Positions 26,248-34,296 of a DNA stretch of 64,000 nucleotides are shown here, in pieces. Source of the stretch: Clostridia bacterium (GTDB lineage Bacteria > Bacillota > Clostridia > Oscillospirales > Acutalibacteraceae); the NCBI GenBank assembly GCA_017516445.1, contig JAFXCZ010000013.1:186001-250000 (forward strand), given 5' to 3'. The position numbers were made by a program, and so were the translations under genes. The stretch's first letter is position 1; every line of letters begins with the position of its first letter. The notes under the pieces were generated by a model. It was not told the DNA's origin. It did not search any database and worked only from the letters and a program-made list of their open reading frames with translations.

Positions 26248-26315
26248 ACTAATCCCCCATATCAATCTTATGCAAAAAAAGGCGGTAAAATTATATTTTT
26301 TGTTGATTTCTACAG

Positions 26316-26344
26316 TTGTTATAGCGCGGAATATTTAGTATAAT
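26316..26344 (+). promoter_or_regulatory. Promoter for the CapA-like gene
   Basis: TTGTTA (26316-26321) and TATAAT (26339-26344) are 17 bases apart, 29 bases before the start codon, with TTAGGAG as the ribosome binding site. Confidence 0.65.
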
Positions 26345-26373
26345 AATTTTATCTGCAAATTTAGGAGAAAATA

Positions 26374-27510
26374 ATGAAAAAAATCATATATTTATGCATA
26401 GCTTTAAGCTTGATTTTCACCCTAACGGGCTGTTCGTACATTGGGGATTTTTTGGAAGATACTTCTGCCTTTGCACCGAGTGAATATGAAACAACCTCAA
26501 AAGAAGAAGTACTGTCTTCCCAAGCCGTAAGCGAAAGTCTGCCGCAACAAACGGTTACACAAGAGATTTCAAGCCAAGAAGAGCCCGAAACCTTTGACAT
26601 AACCCTTTCGTTTGTGGGTGACGTGATGCTCGCGTGCCTTAAAAATGAAACCACAAAAGGAAGCTTTAACGAATACGCCCAAAAAAATAAACCTGAATAC
26701 TTCTTAAAAGAGGTTCAATCGGTCTTTGCGAATGACGATTTTACAACAATAAATCTTGAAAATGTTTTAACCGACGAGGAGCTCGAAGAAAGCGAAAAGG
26801 ACCACGACCCTGCTTACTGGTTTTACTCTAAAACCGATAACACTAAAATTTTACTTGCGGGCAGTGTTGAGGGTGTGTCACTTGCCAACAACCATACCTA
26901 TGACTACGGCTATACGGGTTATAAACACACCGCTGCCGCTGTAAAGAATGCAGGGCTTAATTTCGGTAATTATGAGAATATAATGTATTACCAAAAGGAA
27001 GGCTTTAAAATTGCCGTAATCTGCTACGGACTTTGGCGACCTAACGGCGTTCCCATACTTAAAAACCTTATTAAAAAAGCCGAAAAACAGTCCGACTATC
27101 AGATTATATACTTCCACGGCGGTAAAGAGCGCATTTATGAGCCTGAGGAATGGAAAGTAGAAGCCTGCCACAATCTTGTAGACGCAGGCGCCGACCTTAT
27201 TATTGGCAATCATCCTCACGTATTACAGCCAAGGGAAATTTATAACGGTACTGAAATTATTTATTCGCTCGGTAACTTCTGCTTCGGCGGTAACAAAAAG
27301 CCGGGCAAAAACACCGTTATCTACCAAATGAAGCTTACCGTCCTTAAAGAAAGCCTTGAATTAAAGCAGGAAAGCTCTGAATTTATCCCTTGCTATGTTT
27401 ATGACGGCAAATGGAACAACTACCAGCCCTGTCTTATAAAAGACAAAGAAGAAAAGGCAAGGATTATAGATTTTATGAACGGTAAAGCAAAAACTCCATA
27501 TTTAGATTAA
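26374..27510 (+). CDS. CapA family lipoprotein (PGA_cap metallophosphatase-like)
   Basis: CapA-family proteins have a metallophosphatase-like fold; the founding member takes part in poly-gamma-glutamate capsule export. The 378 residues begin with a lipoprotein signal ending in LTGC (about 16-19) and a Ser/Glu-rich linker. Fold motifs follow in order: FVGDVMLA (about 75-82), NLENVLTDEE (about 128-137), SLANNHTYDYG (about 168-178), FHGGKE (about 247-252) and IGNHPHVLQ (about 280-288). No other capsule genes (capB, capC) are nearby, so the role is unassigned. It has its own promoter. Confidence 0.88.
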   Translation: MKKIIYLCIALSLIFTLTGCSYIGDFLEDTSAFAPSEYETTSKEEVLSSQAVSESLPQQTVTQEISSQEEPETFDITLSFVGDVMLACLKNETTKGSFNEYAQKNKPEYFLKEVQSVFANDDFTTINLENVLTDEELEESEKDHDPAYWFYSKTDNTKILLAGSVEGVSLANNHTYDYGYTGYKHTAAAVKNAGLNFGNYENIMYYQKEGFKIAVICYGLWRPNGVPILKNLIKKAEKQSDYQIIYFHGGKERIYEPEEWKVEACHNLVDAGADLIIGNHPHVLQPREIYNGTEIIYSLGNFCFGGNKKPGKNTVIYQMKLTVLKESLELKQESSEFIPCYVYDGKWNNYQPCLIKDKEEKARIIDFMNGKAKTPYLD

Positions 27511-27516
27511 AAACCG

Positions 27517-27545
27517 TTGATATTTTTTCCTATTTTAAGTATAAT
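27517..27545 (+). promoter_or_regulatory. Promoter for murD and the downstream peptidase operon
   Basis: TTGATA (27517-27522) and TATAAT (27540-27545) have a 17-base spacer. No terminator is visible until 33621, so genes from murD to the 223-residue protein may form one transcript. Confidence 0.75.
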
Positions 27546-27585
27546 ATAAAGATAAGGTATAAATAAAATATTGGGGGCAGTTATT

Positions 27586-28965
27586 TTGGATTGCATACAA
27601 TTTTTTGAACAGATAAAGGGTAAAAAAATCGCAATGTGCGGTATCGGGGTTAGTAACACTCCGCTTATTATGAATTTTTTAAGCAAGGGCGCAAAGGTTT
27701 ATGCCTGTGACCGCAGAAGCCGAGAGATGCTTGGTGAAATTGCAGACACCCTCGAAAAAGCGGGTGCAGAGCTTCGCCTAGGTGAACAGTACCTCGAAAA
27801 TTTAGAGGTTGATATGATTTTCCGCACCCCAGGTATGAATTTCCACCTGCCTGAGCTTGATGACGCGCGCAAAAAAGGCATTGCCGTTACAAGCGAAATG
27901 GAAGTGTTTTTTGATTTGTGCCCTGCCACTGTTTTTGCAATAACAGGCTCTGACGGTAAGACCACCACAACCACCCTTATTGCCAAAATGCTTGAGGCTG
28001 AGGGCAAGCGTGTTTTTGTGGGCGGTAATATCGGCACACCTCTTTTGCCCGAAATTGAAAATATAACCAAGGATGACTTTGTTGTGGTTGAGCTTTCGTC
28101 CTTCCAACTTATTTCAATGCGCAAAAGCCCCGATATTGCGGTGGTTACAAATGTTGCGCCAAATCACCTTGATGTGCATAAGGATATGGACGAATATGTT
28201 GAAGCCAAGAAAAACATCATTCTCCACCAGAATGCTTTTTCTCGCACAGTACTTAATAAGGATAACGAAATAACAAACAGCTTCAAACCCTTTGTTCGCG
28301 GACAGTCGCTTTCATTCAGTATGGAAACCCCCCTTAAAAACGGTGCTTGGCTTGACGCAAACGGTATTATTCATATGTCCTACCGCGGTATTGATGCACC
28401 AATTATGCACCGCGATGAAATTGCCATCTTGGGCGACCATAATGTTGAAAACTATTTATCAGCCATAACTGCCGTATGGGGTTATGTAGGGGTTGATTCG
28501 ATTAAAAGGGTAGCACGTGAGTTTAAGGGTGTAGAGCACCGCATTGAGTTTGTACGCGAAGTTAACGGTGTAAAATATTATAACGATTCTATTGCCTCAA
28601 GCCCGACAAGAACTATTGCAGGGCTCAAGGCTTTTCCGAAAAAGGTATGGCTTATTGCAGGCGGTTATGATAAGCATATCCCCTACGAGCCTATGGTGCC
28701 GTATGTACTCCAAAAGGTAGAAAAGCTTTTACTTTGCGGCGATACCGCCGAAAAGATTGAAAATGCAGTAAGAACAGATAAAAATTATAACGGCAAACCC
28801 GAAATAATAAGGGTTGAGGATATTGCCGAGGCGGTAAATTATGCATATAAAACTGCAAAAAGCGGCGATATTGTAACCCTTTCCCCTGCATCTGCAAGCT
28901 TTGATAAATTCCCCAACTTTGTAGCCCGCGGCAACTATTTTAAAGAACAGGTAAATAAACTGTAA
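27586..28965 (+). CDS. murD: UDP-N-acetylmuramoylalanine-D-glutamate ligase MurD
   Basis: MurD adds D-glutamate to UDP-MurNAc-L-Ala in the cytoplasm. The 459 residues have the Rossmann-like N-domain (IAMCGIGVSNTPL), the ATP loop ITGSDGKTTTT (about 126-136), the LSSFQL motif of the central domain (about 168-173) and the C-terminal AGGYDKHIPYEP block (about 361-372). The first codon is either TTG 27586 (after GGGGGC) or TTG 27571; the shorter form is chosen for spacing. It lies outside a dcw cluster, and its stop overlaps the next start by one base. Confidence 0.94.
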   Translation: MDCIQFFEQIKGKKIAMCGIGVSNTPLIMNFLSKGAKVYACDRRSREMLGEIADTLEKAGAELRLGEQYLENLEVDMIFRTPGMNFHLPELDDARKKGIAVTSEMEVFFDLCPATVFAITGSDGKTTTTTLIAKMLEAEGKRVFVGGNIGTPLLPEIENITKDDFVVVELSSFQLISMRKSPDIAVVTNVAPNHLDVHKDMDEYVEAKKNIILHQNAFSRTVLNKDNEITNSFKPFVRGQSLSFSMETPLKNGAWLDANGIIHMSYRGIDAPIMHRDEIAILGDHNVENYLSAITAVWGYVGVDSIKRVAREFKGVEHRIEFVREVNGVKYYNDSIASSPTRTIAGLKAFPKKVWLIAGGYDKHIPYEPMVPYVLQKVEKLLLCGDTAEKIENAVRTDKNYNGKPEIIRVEDIAEAVNYAYKTAKSGDIVTLSPASASFDKFPNFVARGNYFKEQVNKL

Positions 28966-29978
28966 TGGAAATAAAAGACTTATTATTCACGCTTTCGGGT
29001 AAAACAGGTATTGGAAGTATAACCGAGGCGCAGAAAACAGCATACGAAATTTTGGGAGAATATTTAGAACCCCAAATCACAGATGATTTTAATGTAATCG
29101 GCTTTCTTTCGGGGAAGTCCGATTATGCTATTATGCTTGATGCCCACATTGACCAAATAGGCTTTGTGGTAACCGATATTGACGAAAACGGATTTCTGAC
29201 CGTAAGTAATGCGGGCGGTATTGATATACGCGCTTTGCCTTCAAGGGCGGTTACTGTTCACGGCAAGCAAAAAATCACAGCAGTTTTCTGTTCAACCCCT
29301 CCACACCTTGCAAACGGCGATACCGAATATACCGATATTACAGAAATTAAGCTTGATACCGCTTTAGGCGAAAAAGCCAAAGAAATTGTGTCAATAGGTG
29401 ACTATGTAACCTTTACGGGCGACTGCTTCCCAATTGCAAACGGCCGTGTTTGCGGGCCCTCGTTTGATGACCGCGCAGGTGTTGCCTGTGTTTTAGAGCT
29501 TGCAAAGAGACTTAGCGGGAAAGAACTGCCCGTAAATGTTGTTTTTTGTTTGAGTAACGGCGAAGAATTAGGGCTTCGCGGTGTGCGTACCGCTGCCTTT
29601 TCGGTAGAGCCGAATGAAGCAATTGCAATAGACGTAACCTTTGGTGACGGCCTTAATATTTCGGCAGACGAAGCTTGTGGCTTAGGCGAGGGCGGTATGA
29701 TAGGAATATCACCCGTTTTGGATAAAAAGGTAAGCCAAAAGCTTATAAGCGTTGCAAAGGAAAACAATATCCCCTACGGCTTAGAGGTTATGGGCAGTAA
29801 AACAGGCACCAATGCGGATATGCTTGGTATTTCGCGCAAGGGTGTCAAAGCCGCAACCCTTTCAATTCCGCTTCGTAATATGCATACAGCAGTAGAGATA
29901 CTTGATTTGGGCGACCTTTCGGCTGTTTGCGATTTGTTGGAAAGCTATATCTTATCGGGAGGTGTTTCAAATGACTGA
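28965..29978 (+). CDS. M42 family metallopeptidase (first of a tandem pair)
   Basis: M42 enzymes are dinuclear-metal aminopeptidases, often forming tetrahedral dodecamers that digest small peptides. The 337 residues show metal ligands in LDAHIDQIGF (about 57-66), FDDRAGVACVL (about 167-177), the catalytic Glu region GEELGLRG (about 203-210) and IDVTFGD (about 224-230), with the last His in RNMHTAVE (about 304-311). It overlaps murD by one base and the next M42 gene by eight. The two copies are divergent in sequence, so this is an old duplication. Confidence 0.9.
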   Translation: MEIKDLLFTLSGKTGIGSITEAQKTAYEILGEYLEPQITDDFNVIGFLSGKSDYAIMLDAHIDQIGFVVTDIDENGFLTVSNAGGIDIRALPSRAVTVHGKQKITAVFCSTPPHLANGDTEYTDITEIKLDTALGEKAKEIVSIGDYVTFTGDCFPIANGRVCGPSFDDRAGVACVLELAKRLSGKELPVNVVFCLSNGEELGLRGVRTAAFSVEPNEAIAIDVTFGDGLNISADEACGLGEGGMIGISPVLDKKVSQKLISVAKENNIPYGLEVMGSKTGTNADMLGISRKGVKAATLSIPLRNMHTAVEILDLGDLSAVCDLLESYILSGGVSND

Positions 29979-30981
29979 TTTATTAAAACACCTTTGCCTT
30001 ATAGACGGTACTTCGGGTGATGAGGACAGCGTGCGCGAGTTTGTAATCTCACAAATCAAGGATTACTGCGAATATAAAACCGATAACTTAGGCAATATTA
30101 TTTGCTTTAAAAAGGGTAAAAAAAGACCGCTTAAAAAGGTTATGGTTGACGCACATTTGGATGAAGTAGGTATTATAATCACTTCTGTTACCGAGAATGG
30201 ATTTTTAAAATTCTCGGTTGTGGGCGGCATCGATACCACTGCGTTAATGTTCAGAAAGGTTAAAATTTGTGACAGAGTAAACGGTGTTATAAGCGGAAAG
30301 CCTTATCACCTTTTAAGCGGTGAAAGCCGTAAAAAAGCGCCCCAAACTGACAGCCTTTATATTGATATCGGTGCTAAGAGCAAAAGCGAAGCCTTAGAGC
30401 TTGTAAATATTGGTGACCGCGCAGTTTTAACAAGTGATTTTGAAGTTTTAGGCGATAATATTAAATCAAAAGCACTTGATGACCGCATAGGCTGCCTCGT
30501 GCTTATAAGCCTTTTAAAAGAGGATAGCGAGTATGACTTTTATGCAACCTTTACCGTACAGGAGGAGGTTGGTCTTCGCGGTGCCAAAACTGCCACTTAC
30601 GCTATAGAGCCTGACGCGGCAATAGCCTTAGAGGCTACCACCGCCGCAGATATCCCCTCTTCTGCCGACGATAAAAAGGTGTGCTGTGTGGGTAAGGGTG
30701 TAGCAGTTTCGTTTATGGATAAAGCAACCGTTTACGATAAGGAATACTATAAAGCCGCTATTGGTAGTGGCATCCCCTGTCAGCCAAAGGCGGCAGTTGC
30801 AGGCGGTAATAACTCAGGCTCAATCCACCTAAGCGGTAAAGGTGTGCGCACTATTGCACTCTCTGCACCGTGCAGGTATATACACACTTCAAGCAGCATT
30901 GCTTCGCTTACAGATATTGAAAATATGCTATCTCTCGCACGTTATATGCTAAACGGTATTGCAGGCGGTAGTATTAAATGA
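29971..30981 (+). CDS. M42 family metallopeptidase (second of a tandem pair)
   Basis: This is a 336-residue relative of the preceding gene. Ligand motifs are VDAHLDEVGI (about 57-66), LDDRIGCLVL (about 169-178), EEVGLRGAKT (about 203-212) and a C-terminal CRYIHTSSS (about 304-312). The expected fourth ligand region reads ALEATTAADIP, where many M42 proteins have an Asp, so its metal site may differ from that of its neighbour. The ATG at 29971 follows GGGAGGTG. The stop overlaps the acetyltransferase start (ATGA). Confidence 0.88.
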   Translation: MTDLLKHLCLIDGTSGDEDSVREFVISQIKDYCEYKTDNLGNIICFKKGKKRPLKKVMVDAHLDEVGIIITSVTENGFLKFSVVGGIDTTALMFRKVKICDRVNGVISGKPYHLLSGESRKKAPQTDSLYIDIGAKSKSEALELVNIGDRAVLTSDFEVLGDNIKSKALDDRIGCLVLISLLKEDSEYDFYATFTVQEEVGLRGAKTATYAIEPDAAIALEATTAADIPSSADDKKVCCVGKGVAVSFMDKATVYDKEYYKAAIGSGIPCQPKAAVAGGNNSGSIHLSGKGVRTIALSAPCRYIHTSSSIASLTDIENMLSLARYMLNGIAGGSIK

Positions 30982-31670
30982 TTACCCTTACAGAGAAAAT
31001 ACCCTTTTTAGACTTCCTCTCAGCCGAGGCTGTAAAGCTCAACTGCCTTTATGAGAGCTATAAGGATGACCGTTCGGTTCTTTTTTGGACGCAGGACAAT
31101 GATAAGGCATATATCTCACTTACCGACGGCAATATGATAATATTCAACCAAAACGCCGACATCGAGGAATTAAAAAATTTTGTGGCAGTAATTAACCCCG
31201 TTTGTATTTTCAGTGACTATGAAACACTTGAAAAAATTGGCAAAACTCCGCCCGAAAATATTAATATTATGTACCGAAGCGCTGATATTTTAGGACAAGC
31301 AGAGTGTGACATCCTTTCAAGCAGAGAAATCTATGACCTGCTTGATGTAAAAGGACTTTCTCTGCCTGAGTATCCTTACTTTGCGGTGGATTACTGCCGA
31401 CGGCTGAATAAAGGCTATGCAAATTATTTTGCCTTGAAAGACAAATGCGCGGCGGTAACCTTTAACTGCGGCAATTACGCCATTATAAACGGGCTTGCAA
31501 GCCATGAAAAAGGCTATGGCAGTGTTGCGCTTAAAGGTATTTTACAAAAAAATCACGGCAAGCAGTTTTTAGTATGCTGTCGCGATTCTGTCAAAGGATT
31601 TTACCAAAAAAACGGATTTAAAAAACTATACAATGCAGGATATTGGGTGAAAAACAATGAACGTAAATGA
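30978..31670 (+). CDS. GNAT-like N-acetyltransferase
   Basis: The C-terminal 80 residues of this 230-residue protein match a GNAT fold: a strand AAVTFNCGNYAIINGLASH, the acetyl-CoA loop EKGYGSVALKGIL (about 174-186) and the end pattern KGFYQKNGFKKLYNAGYWVK. The N-terminal 120 residues are not typical and could hold a second, degenerate GNAT half. The substrate is unknown. It overlaps both neighbouring genes (four bases upstream, 14 downstream), so it is a fixed part of this operon. Confidence 0.72.
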   Translation: MITLTEKIPFLDFLSAEAVKLNCLYESYKDDRSVLFWTQDNDKAYISLTDGNMIIFNQNADIEELKNFVAVINPVCIFSDYETLEKIGKTPPENINIMYRSADILGQAECDILSSREIYDLLDVKGLSLPEYPYFAVDYCRRLNKGYANYFALKDKCAAVTFNCGNYAIINGLASHEKGYGSVALKGILQKNHGKQFLVCCRDSVKGFYQKNGFKKLYNAGYWVKNNERK

Positions 31671-32931
31671 ATTTTTTAATATAAACCAAAATCTTTTAGA
31701 GCTTGATAAAATTGCTTTAGACAAATGCACGGAGCAGTTTTCTCATATAGAAAGCACTACCGAATACAATCAGTTAAAGGTTTTAAAGGCTTTTATCGAT
31801 AACGGGGTAAGCGAATCCTATTTTACCGCCTCAACAGGCTACGGATATGATGACCGCGGACGCGAAATTTTAGAAAGCGTAATGGCGCAGTGTATGGGCG
31901 CCGAAGACTCACTCATAAGACATAATTTTGTTTCAGGTACACATACCCTTACCGTTGCCCTTTTCGGTGTTTTAAGACCCGATGACAAGGTGTTAGTCCT
32001 CACAGGCAGACCTTACGATACTATAACGGGTGTTTTCGGTATAGACGGAAAAACCGACGGCTCGCTTAGTGACTTTGGCGTAAAATATGCTCAGGTAGAC
32101 CTACTGGCAGACGGCACACCCGACCTTAAGGAAATCAGAAAACGCCTGTCAAGTGATAAATATAAAATGGCTTATATTCAGCGTTCACGCGGCTACAGCA
32201 CAAGACCTACGCTTACCATTGACGATATTGAGGTGCTTTGCAATATAGTAAAGGAAGCTTCACCCGAAACCGTAATAATGGTTGATAACTGCTACGGAGA
32301 ATTTGTGGAAAAGAAGGAGCCTTGCGAAGTAGGTGCAGACCTCATTGCAGGCTCACTTATTAAAAACCCAGGCGGCGGAATTGCGCCCACAGGCGGATAT
32401 ATTGCAGGCAGAAAAGACTTGGTTGAAAAGTGCTCATACCGTTTAACCTGTGCAGGTGTAGGTAAAGAGGTGGGTGCTACTCTCGGTCACTCGCGTGAAT
32501 TGTATTTAGGTCTTTTCTCGGCTCCCCACGTTGTAGGCGAAGCCCTTAAAACTGCCGTTTATACCTCGGCTTTATTCTCTCAGTTAGGATTTGAGGTATC
32601 CCCCCGTACAGACGAAAAACGCGGTGATATTATACAGTGCATCACCTTAAACACCGCCGAAAATTTGGTAGCTTTCTGCCAAGGTATGCAAAGCGGTGCT
32701 CCTGTAGACTCTTTCGTAGTGCCTGAGCCTTGGGATATGCCCGGTTATACCGACCCAGTAATTATGGCGGCGGGTGCCTTTACACTAGGCGCTTCTATTG
32801 AGCTTTCGGCAGACGGACCTCTTCGTCCGCCTTTTGCTGCTTGGATGCAAGGCGGTCTTAACTTCCACAGCGCCCATGCAGGTGTACTTTTAGCTGCCCA
32901 AAAAATGCTATCAAAAATCAAAGGAGAGTAA
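31657..32931 (+). CDS. Methionine gamma-lyase/aluminium-resistance family PLP protein (YnbB-like)
   Basis: This 424-residue protein belongs to the PLP-dependent family once named aluminium resistance protein and now annotated as methionine gamma-lyase family; its true substrate is not settled. The N-terminal block STGYGYDDRGRE (about 60-71) and the PLP-lysine region GSLIKNPGGGIAPTGGYIAGR (shortened here: Lys near 233) are typical. A VDNCYGEF strand near 209-216 carries the PLP-interacting Asp. It begins within the acetyltransferase gene and is two bases from the next gene. Confidence 0.87.
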   Translation: MNVNEFFNINQNLLELDKIALDKCTEQFSHIESTTEYNQLKVLKAFIDNGVSESYFTASTGYGYDDRGREILESVMAQCMGAEDSLIRHNFVSGTHTLTVALFGVLRPDDKVLVLTGRPYDTITGVFGIDGKTDGSLSDFGVKYAQVDLLADGTPDLKEIRKRLSSDKYKMAYIQRSRGYSTRPTLTIDDIEVLCNIVKEASPETVIMVDNCYGEFVEKKEPCEVGADLIAGSLIKNPGGGIAPTGGYIAGRKDLVEKCSYRLTCAGVGKEVGATLGHSRELYLGLFSAPHVVGEALKTAVYTSALFSQLGFEVSPRTDEKRGDIIQCITLNTAENLVAFCQGMQSGAPVDSFVVPEPWDMPGYTDPVIMAAGAFTLGASIELSADGPLRPPFAAWMQGGLNFHSAHAGVLLAAQKMLSKIKGE

Positions 32932-32933
32932 AT

Positions 32934-33605
32934 ATGAAACAGATTTTCGAGGGTGAGGTCTACGAAATTTTACCTTTATCTAACGGAATAATTTTTTCAT
33001 ATTGCAAAGAAACCACTGACGATAACAAGCTTGTAATTGCTTATAAAATGATTTCATTTGATAACGGACGTTTCAGCGACGTTGCTAAAAACATTTACTT
33101 AATGGCTAAATTCGGCAACAATTATCAGGCTATCGTAAAGCATTGCGATAACTATATTACAGTAAAATCAATAGTTCTGCCAAGCGGCAAGGTTTTGCTT
33201 TTATTAAAGGACGGCACAGTAAAGCTTATTGACACCGACTCAACAATTATCTGGCAAGGCAACCTTAACTACCGCACATTTACCGCGTCGGATATTGTTA
33301 TTTACAAAAACAGCCTATGGGCTTGCTTTAGCGAATGTAATGTTTTACTTAGGTATAACCTTAACACTATGCGCGAGGAACTGCGTATAGGCGGTAAAAA
33401 ATCCCCCTTTGATAAGCCATCTCGTATGTTTTTGGACGGTGAGAACGTTACTGTTTGTAACAAAGGCTCAAAACAGCTTACTACAGTAAATCTTGAAAGC
33501 TACACTGTCCTTACAGACGAAAGCTTTGAAGAAGAGGTTTCGCAGTATATAAAATCCGATATTTATAAATTTGTTATACTTAGTACAGGACTATATATGT
33601 TATAG
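32934..33605 (+). CDS. Unknown protein, probable beta-propeller-like fold
   Basis: This 223-residue protein is not recognised. It is rich in short beta-strand patterns (GKVLLLLKDGTVKLIDTD, TIIWQGNL, VTVCNKGSKQLTTVNL) that recall NHL or YVTN-type propeller blades, but it is too short for a full propeller. No signal peptide or membrane segment is visible. It starts two bases after the YnbB-like gene and ends 16 bases before a terminator, so it is the last gene of the murD-led operon. The fold suggestion is inference. Confidence 0.6.
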   Translation: MKQIFEGEVYEILPLSNGIIFSYCKETTDDNKLVIAYKMISFDNGRFSDVAKNIYLMAKFGNNYQAIVKHCDNYITVKSIVLPSGKVLLLLKDGTVKLIDTDSTIIWQGNLNYRTFTASDIVIYKNSLWACFSECNVLLRYNLNTMREELRIGGKKSPFDKPSRMFLDGENVTVCNKGSKQLTTVNLESYTVLTDESFEEEVSQYIKSDIYKFVILSTGLYML

Positions 33606-33620
33606 TTATATAAAAAATTA

Positions 33621-33644
33621 AACGGCACTTATGTGCCGTTTTTT
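33621..33644. terminator. Bidirectional terminator between the propeller-like gene and bioY
   Basis: AACGGCAC (33621-33628) and GTGCCGTT (33633-33640) flank TTAT and are followed by TTTT. The last codons of bioY (KNGT and stop) are encoded in the hairpin. Confidence 0.85.
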
Positions 33645-34159
33645 AATATCCGTTTAAGTATTATTTTTGAAATATAGAAAGCAAACGCTGTTAAAAAAAC
33701 ATCCTTTATAAAAACGCCTATAAACATTAAAAGCGCAACTAAAAGCGATTTTGTATCGGTAATAAACATAAAATGAATAATACCAAGGGTAAACATTATT
33801 GCAACACCCAGAATACCCATTAAAATTTTTTGAATATTCCCTTTAAATTTATAAGAAAGTGCACAAAATAACACCAAAAGCGGAAAACCTAAAACAAAGC
33901 CGCCTGCAGGACCTGAAATATGATGAAAGCCGCCGCAAAATCCCGAAAAAACAGGCGCGCCTGCAACACCTAAAAGCATATACGCAATAACCGAAAAAAG
34001 CGAATACTTTATGCCTAAAGTGTAGCCGCAGACAGCTATCGCAAAGGTTTGCAGGGTTATGGGGAAAAACGGGGTGGGAATTTGTATTTGAGCAAAAACT
34101 GCCATTAATGCAGTGAAAAGCGCCGCCAAAATCATATAAAGCGGTTTGCTTTTTTTCAT
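33629..34159 (-). CDS. bioY: Biotin transporter BioY (ECF S component)
   Basis: BioY is the substrate-binding membrane subunit of an energy-coupling-factor biotin transporter. The 176 residues contain about six membrane segments and the family motifs ALMAVFAQIQIPTPFFPITLQ (Ala at about 17 onward), YMLLGVAGAPVF (about 60-71) and GPAGGFVLGFP (about 82-92). No ECF ATPases are present here, so it would share a general ECF module encoded elsewhere. It is divergent from pepD with a symmetric promoter region. Its C-terminus runs into a terminator, but the length is normal. Confidence 0.93.
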   Translation of the reverse strand: MKKSKPLYMILAALFTALMAVFAQIQIPTPFFPITLQTFAIAVCGYTLGIKYSLFSVIAYMLLGVAGAPVFSGFCGGFHHISGPAGGFVLGFPLLVLFCALSYKFKGNIQKILMGILGVAIMFTLGIIHFMFITDTKSLLVALLMFIGVFIKDVFLTAFAFYISKIILKRILKNGT

Positions 34160-34191
34160 ATCTACCCCACCCTTCGCAATATTACTTTTAA

Positions 34192-34220
34192 ATTATACCA
34201 AAGCTTTTAAGTTTTTTCAA
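34192..34220 (-). promoter_or_regulatory. Promoter for bioY
   Basis: On the minus strand TTGAAA (complement of 34215-34220) and TATAAT (complement of 34192-34197) are 17 bases apart. It is back to back with the pepD promoter; the two -35 boxes are arms of an inverted repeat. Confidence 0.7.
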
Positions 34221-34237
34221 TTAAAATATATTTCTAA

Positions 34238-34266
34238 TTGAAAAAAACCTTAATTTATGGTATACT
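34238..34266 (+). promoter_or_regulatory. Promoter for pepD
   Basis: TTGAAA (34238-34243) and TATACT (34261-34266) have a 17-base spacer, 30 bases before the pepD start with AAGGAG between. The sequence TTCAATTA at 34216-34223 is repeated inverted as TAATTGAA at 34235-34242. Confidence 0.7.
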
Positions 34267-34296
34267 TTTTAAGTATGTTATAAAAAGGAGAATTTT

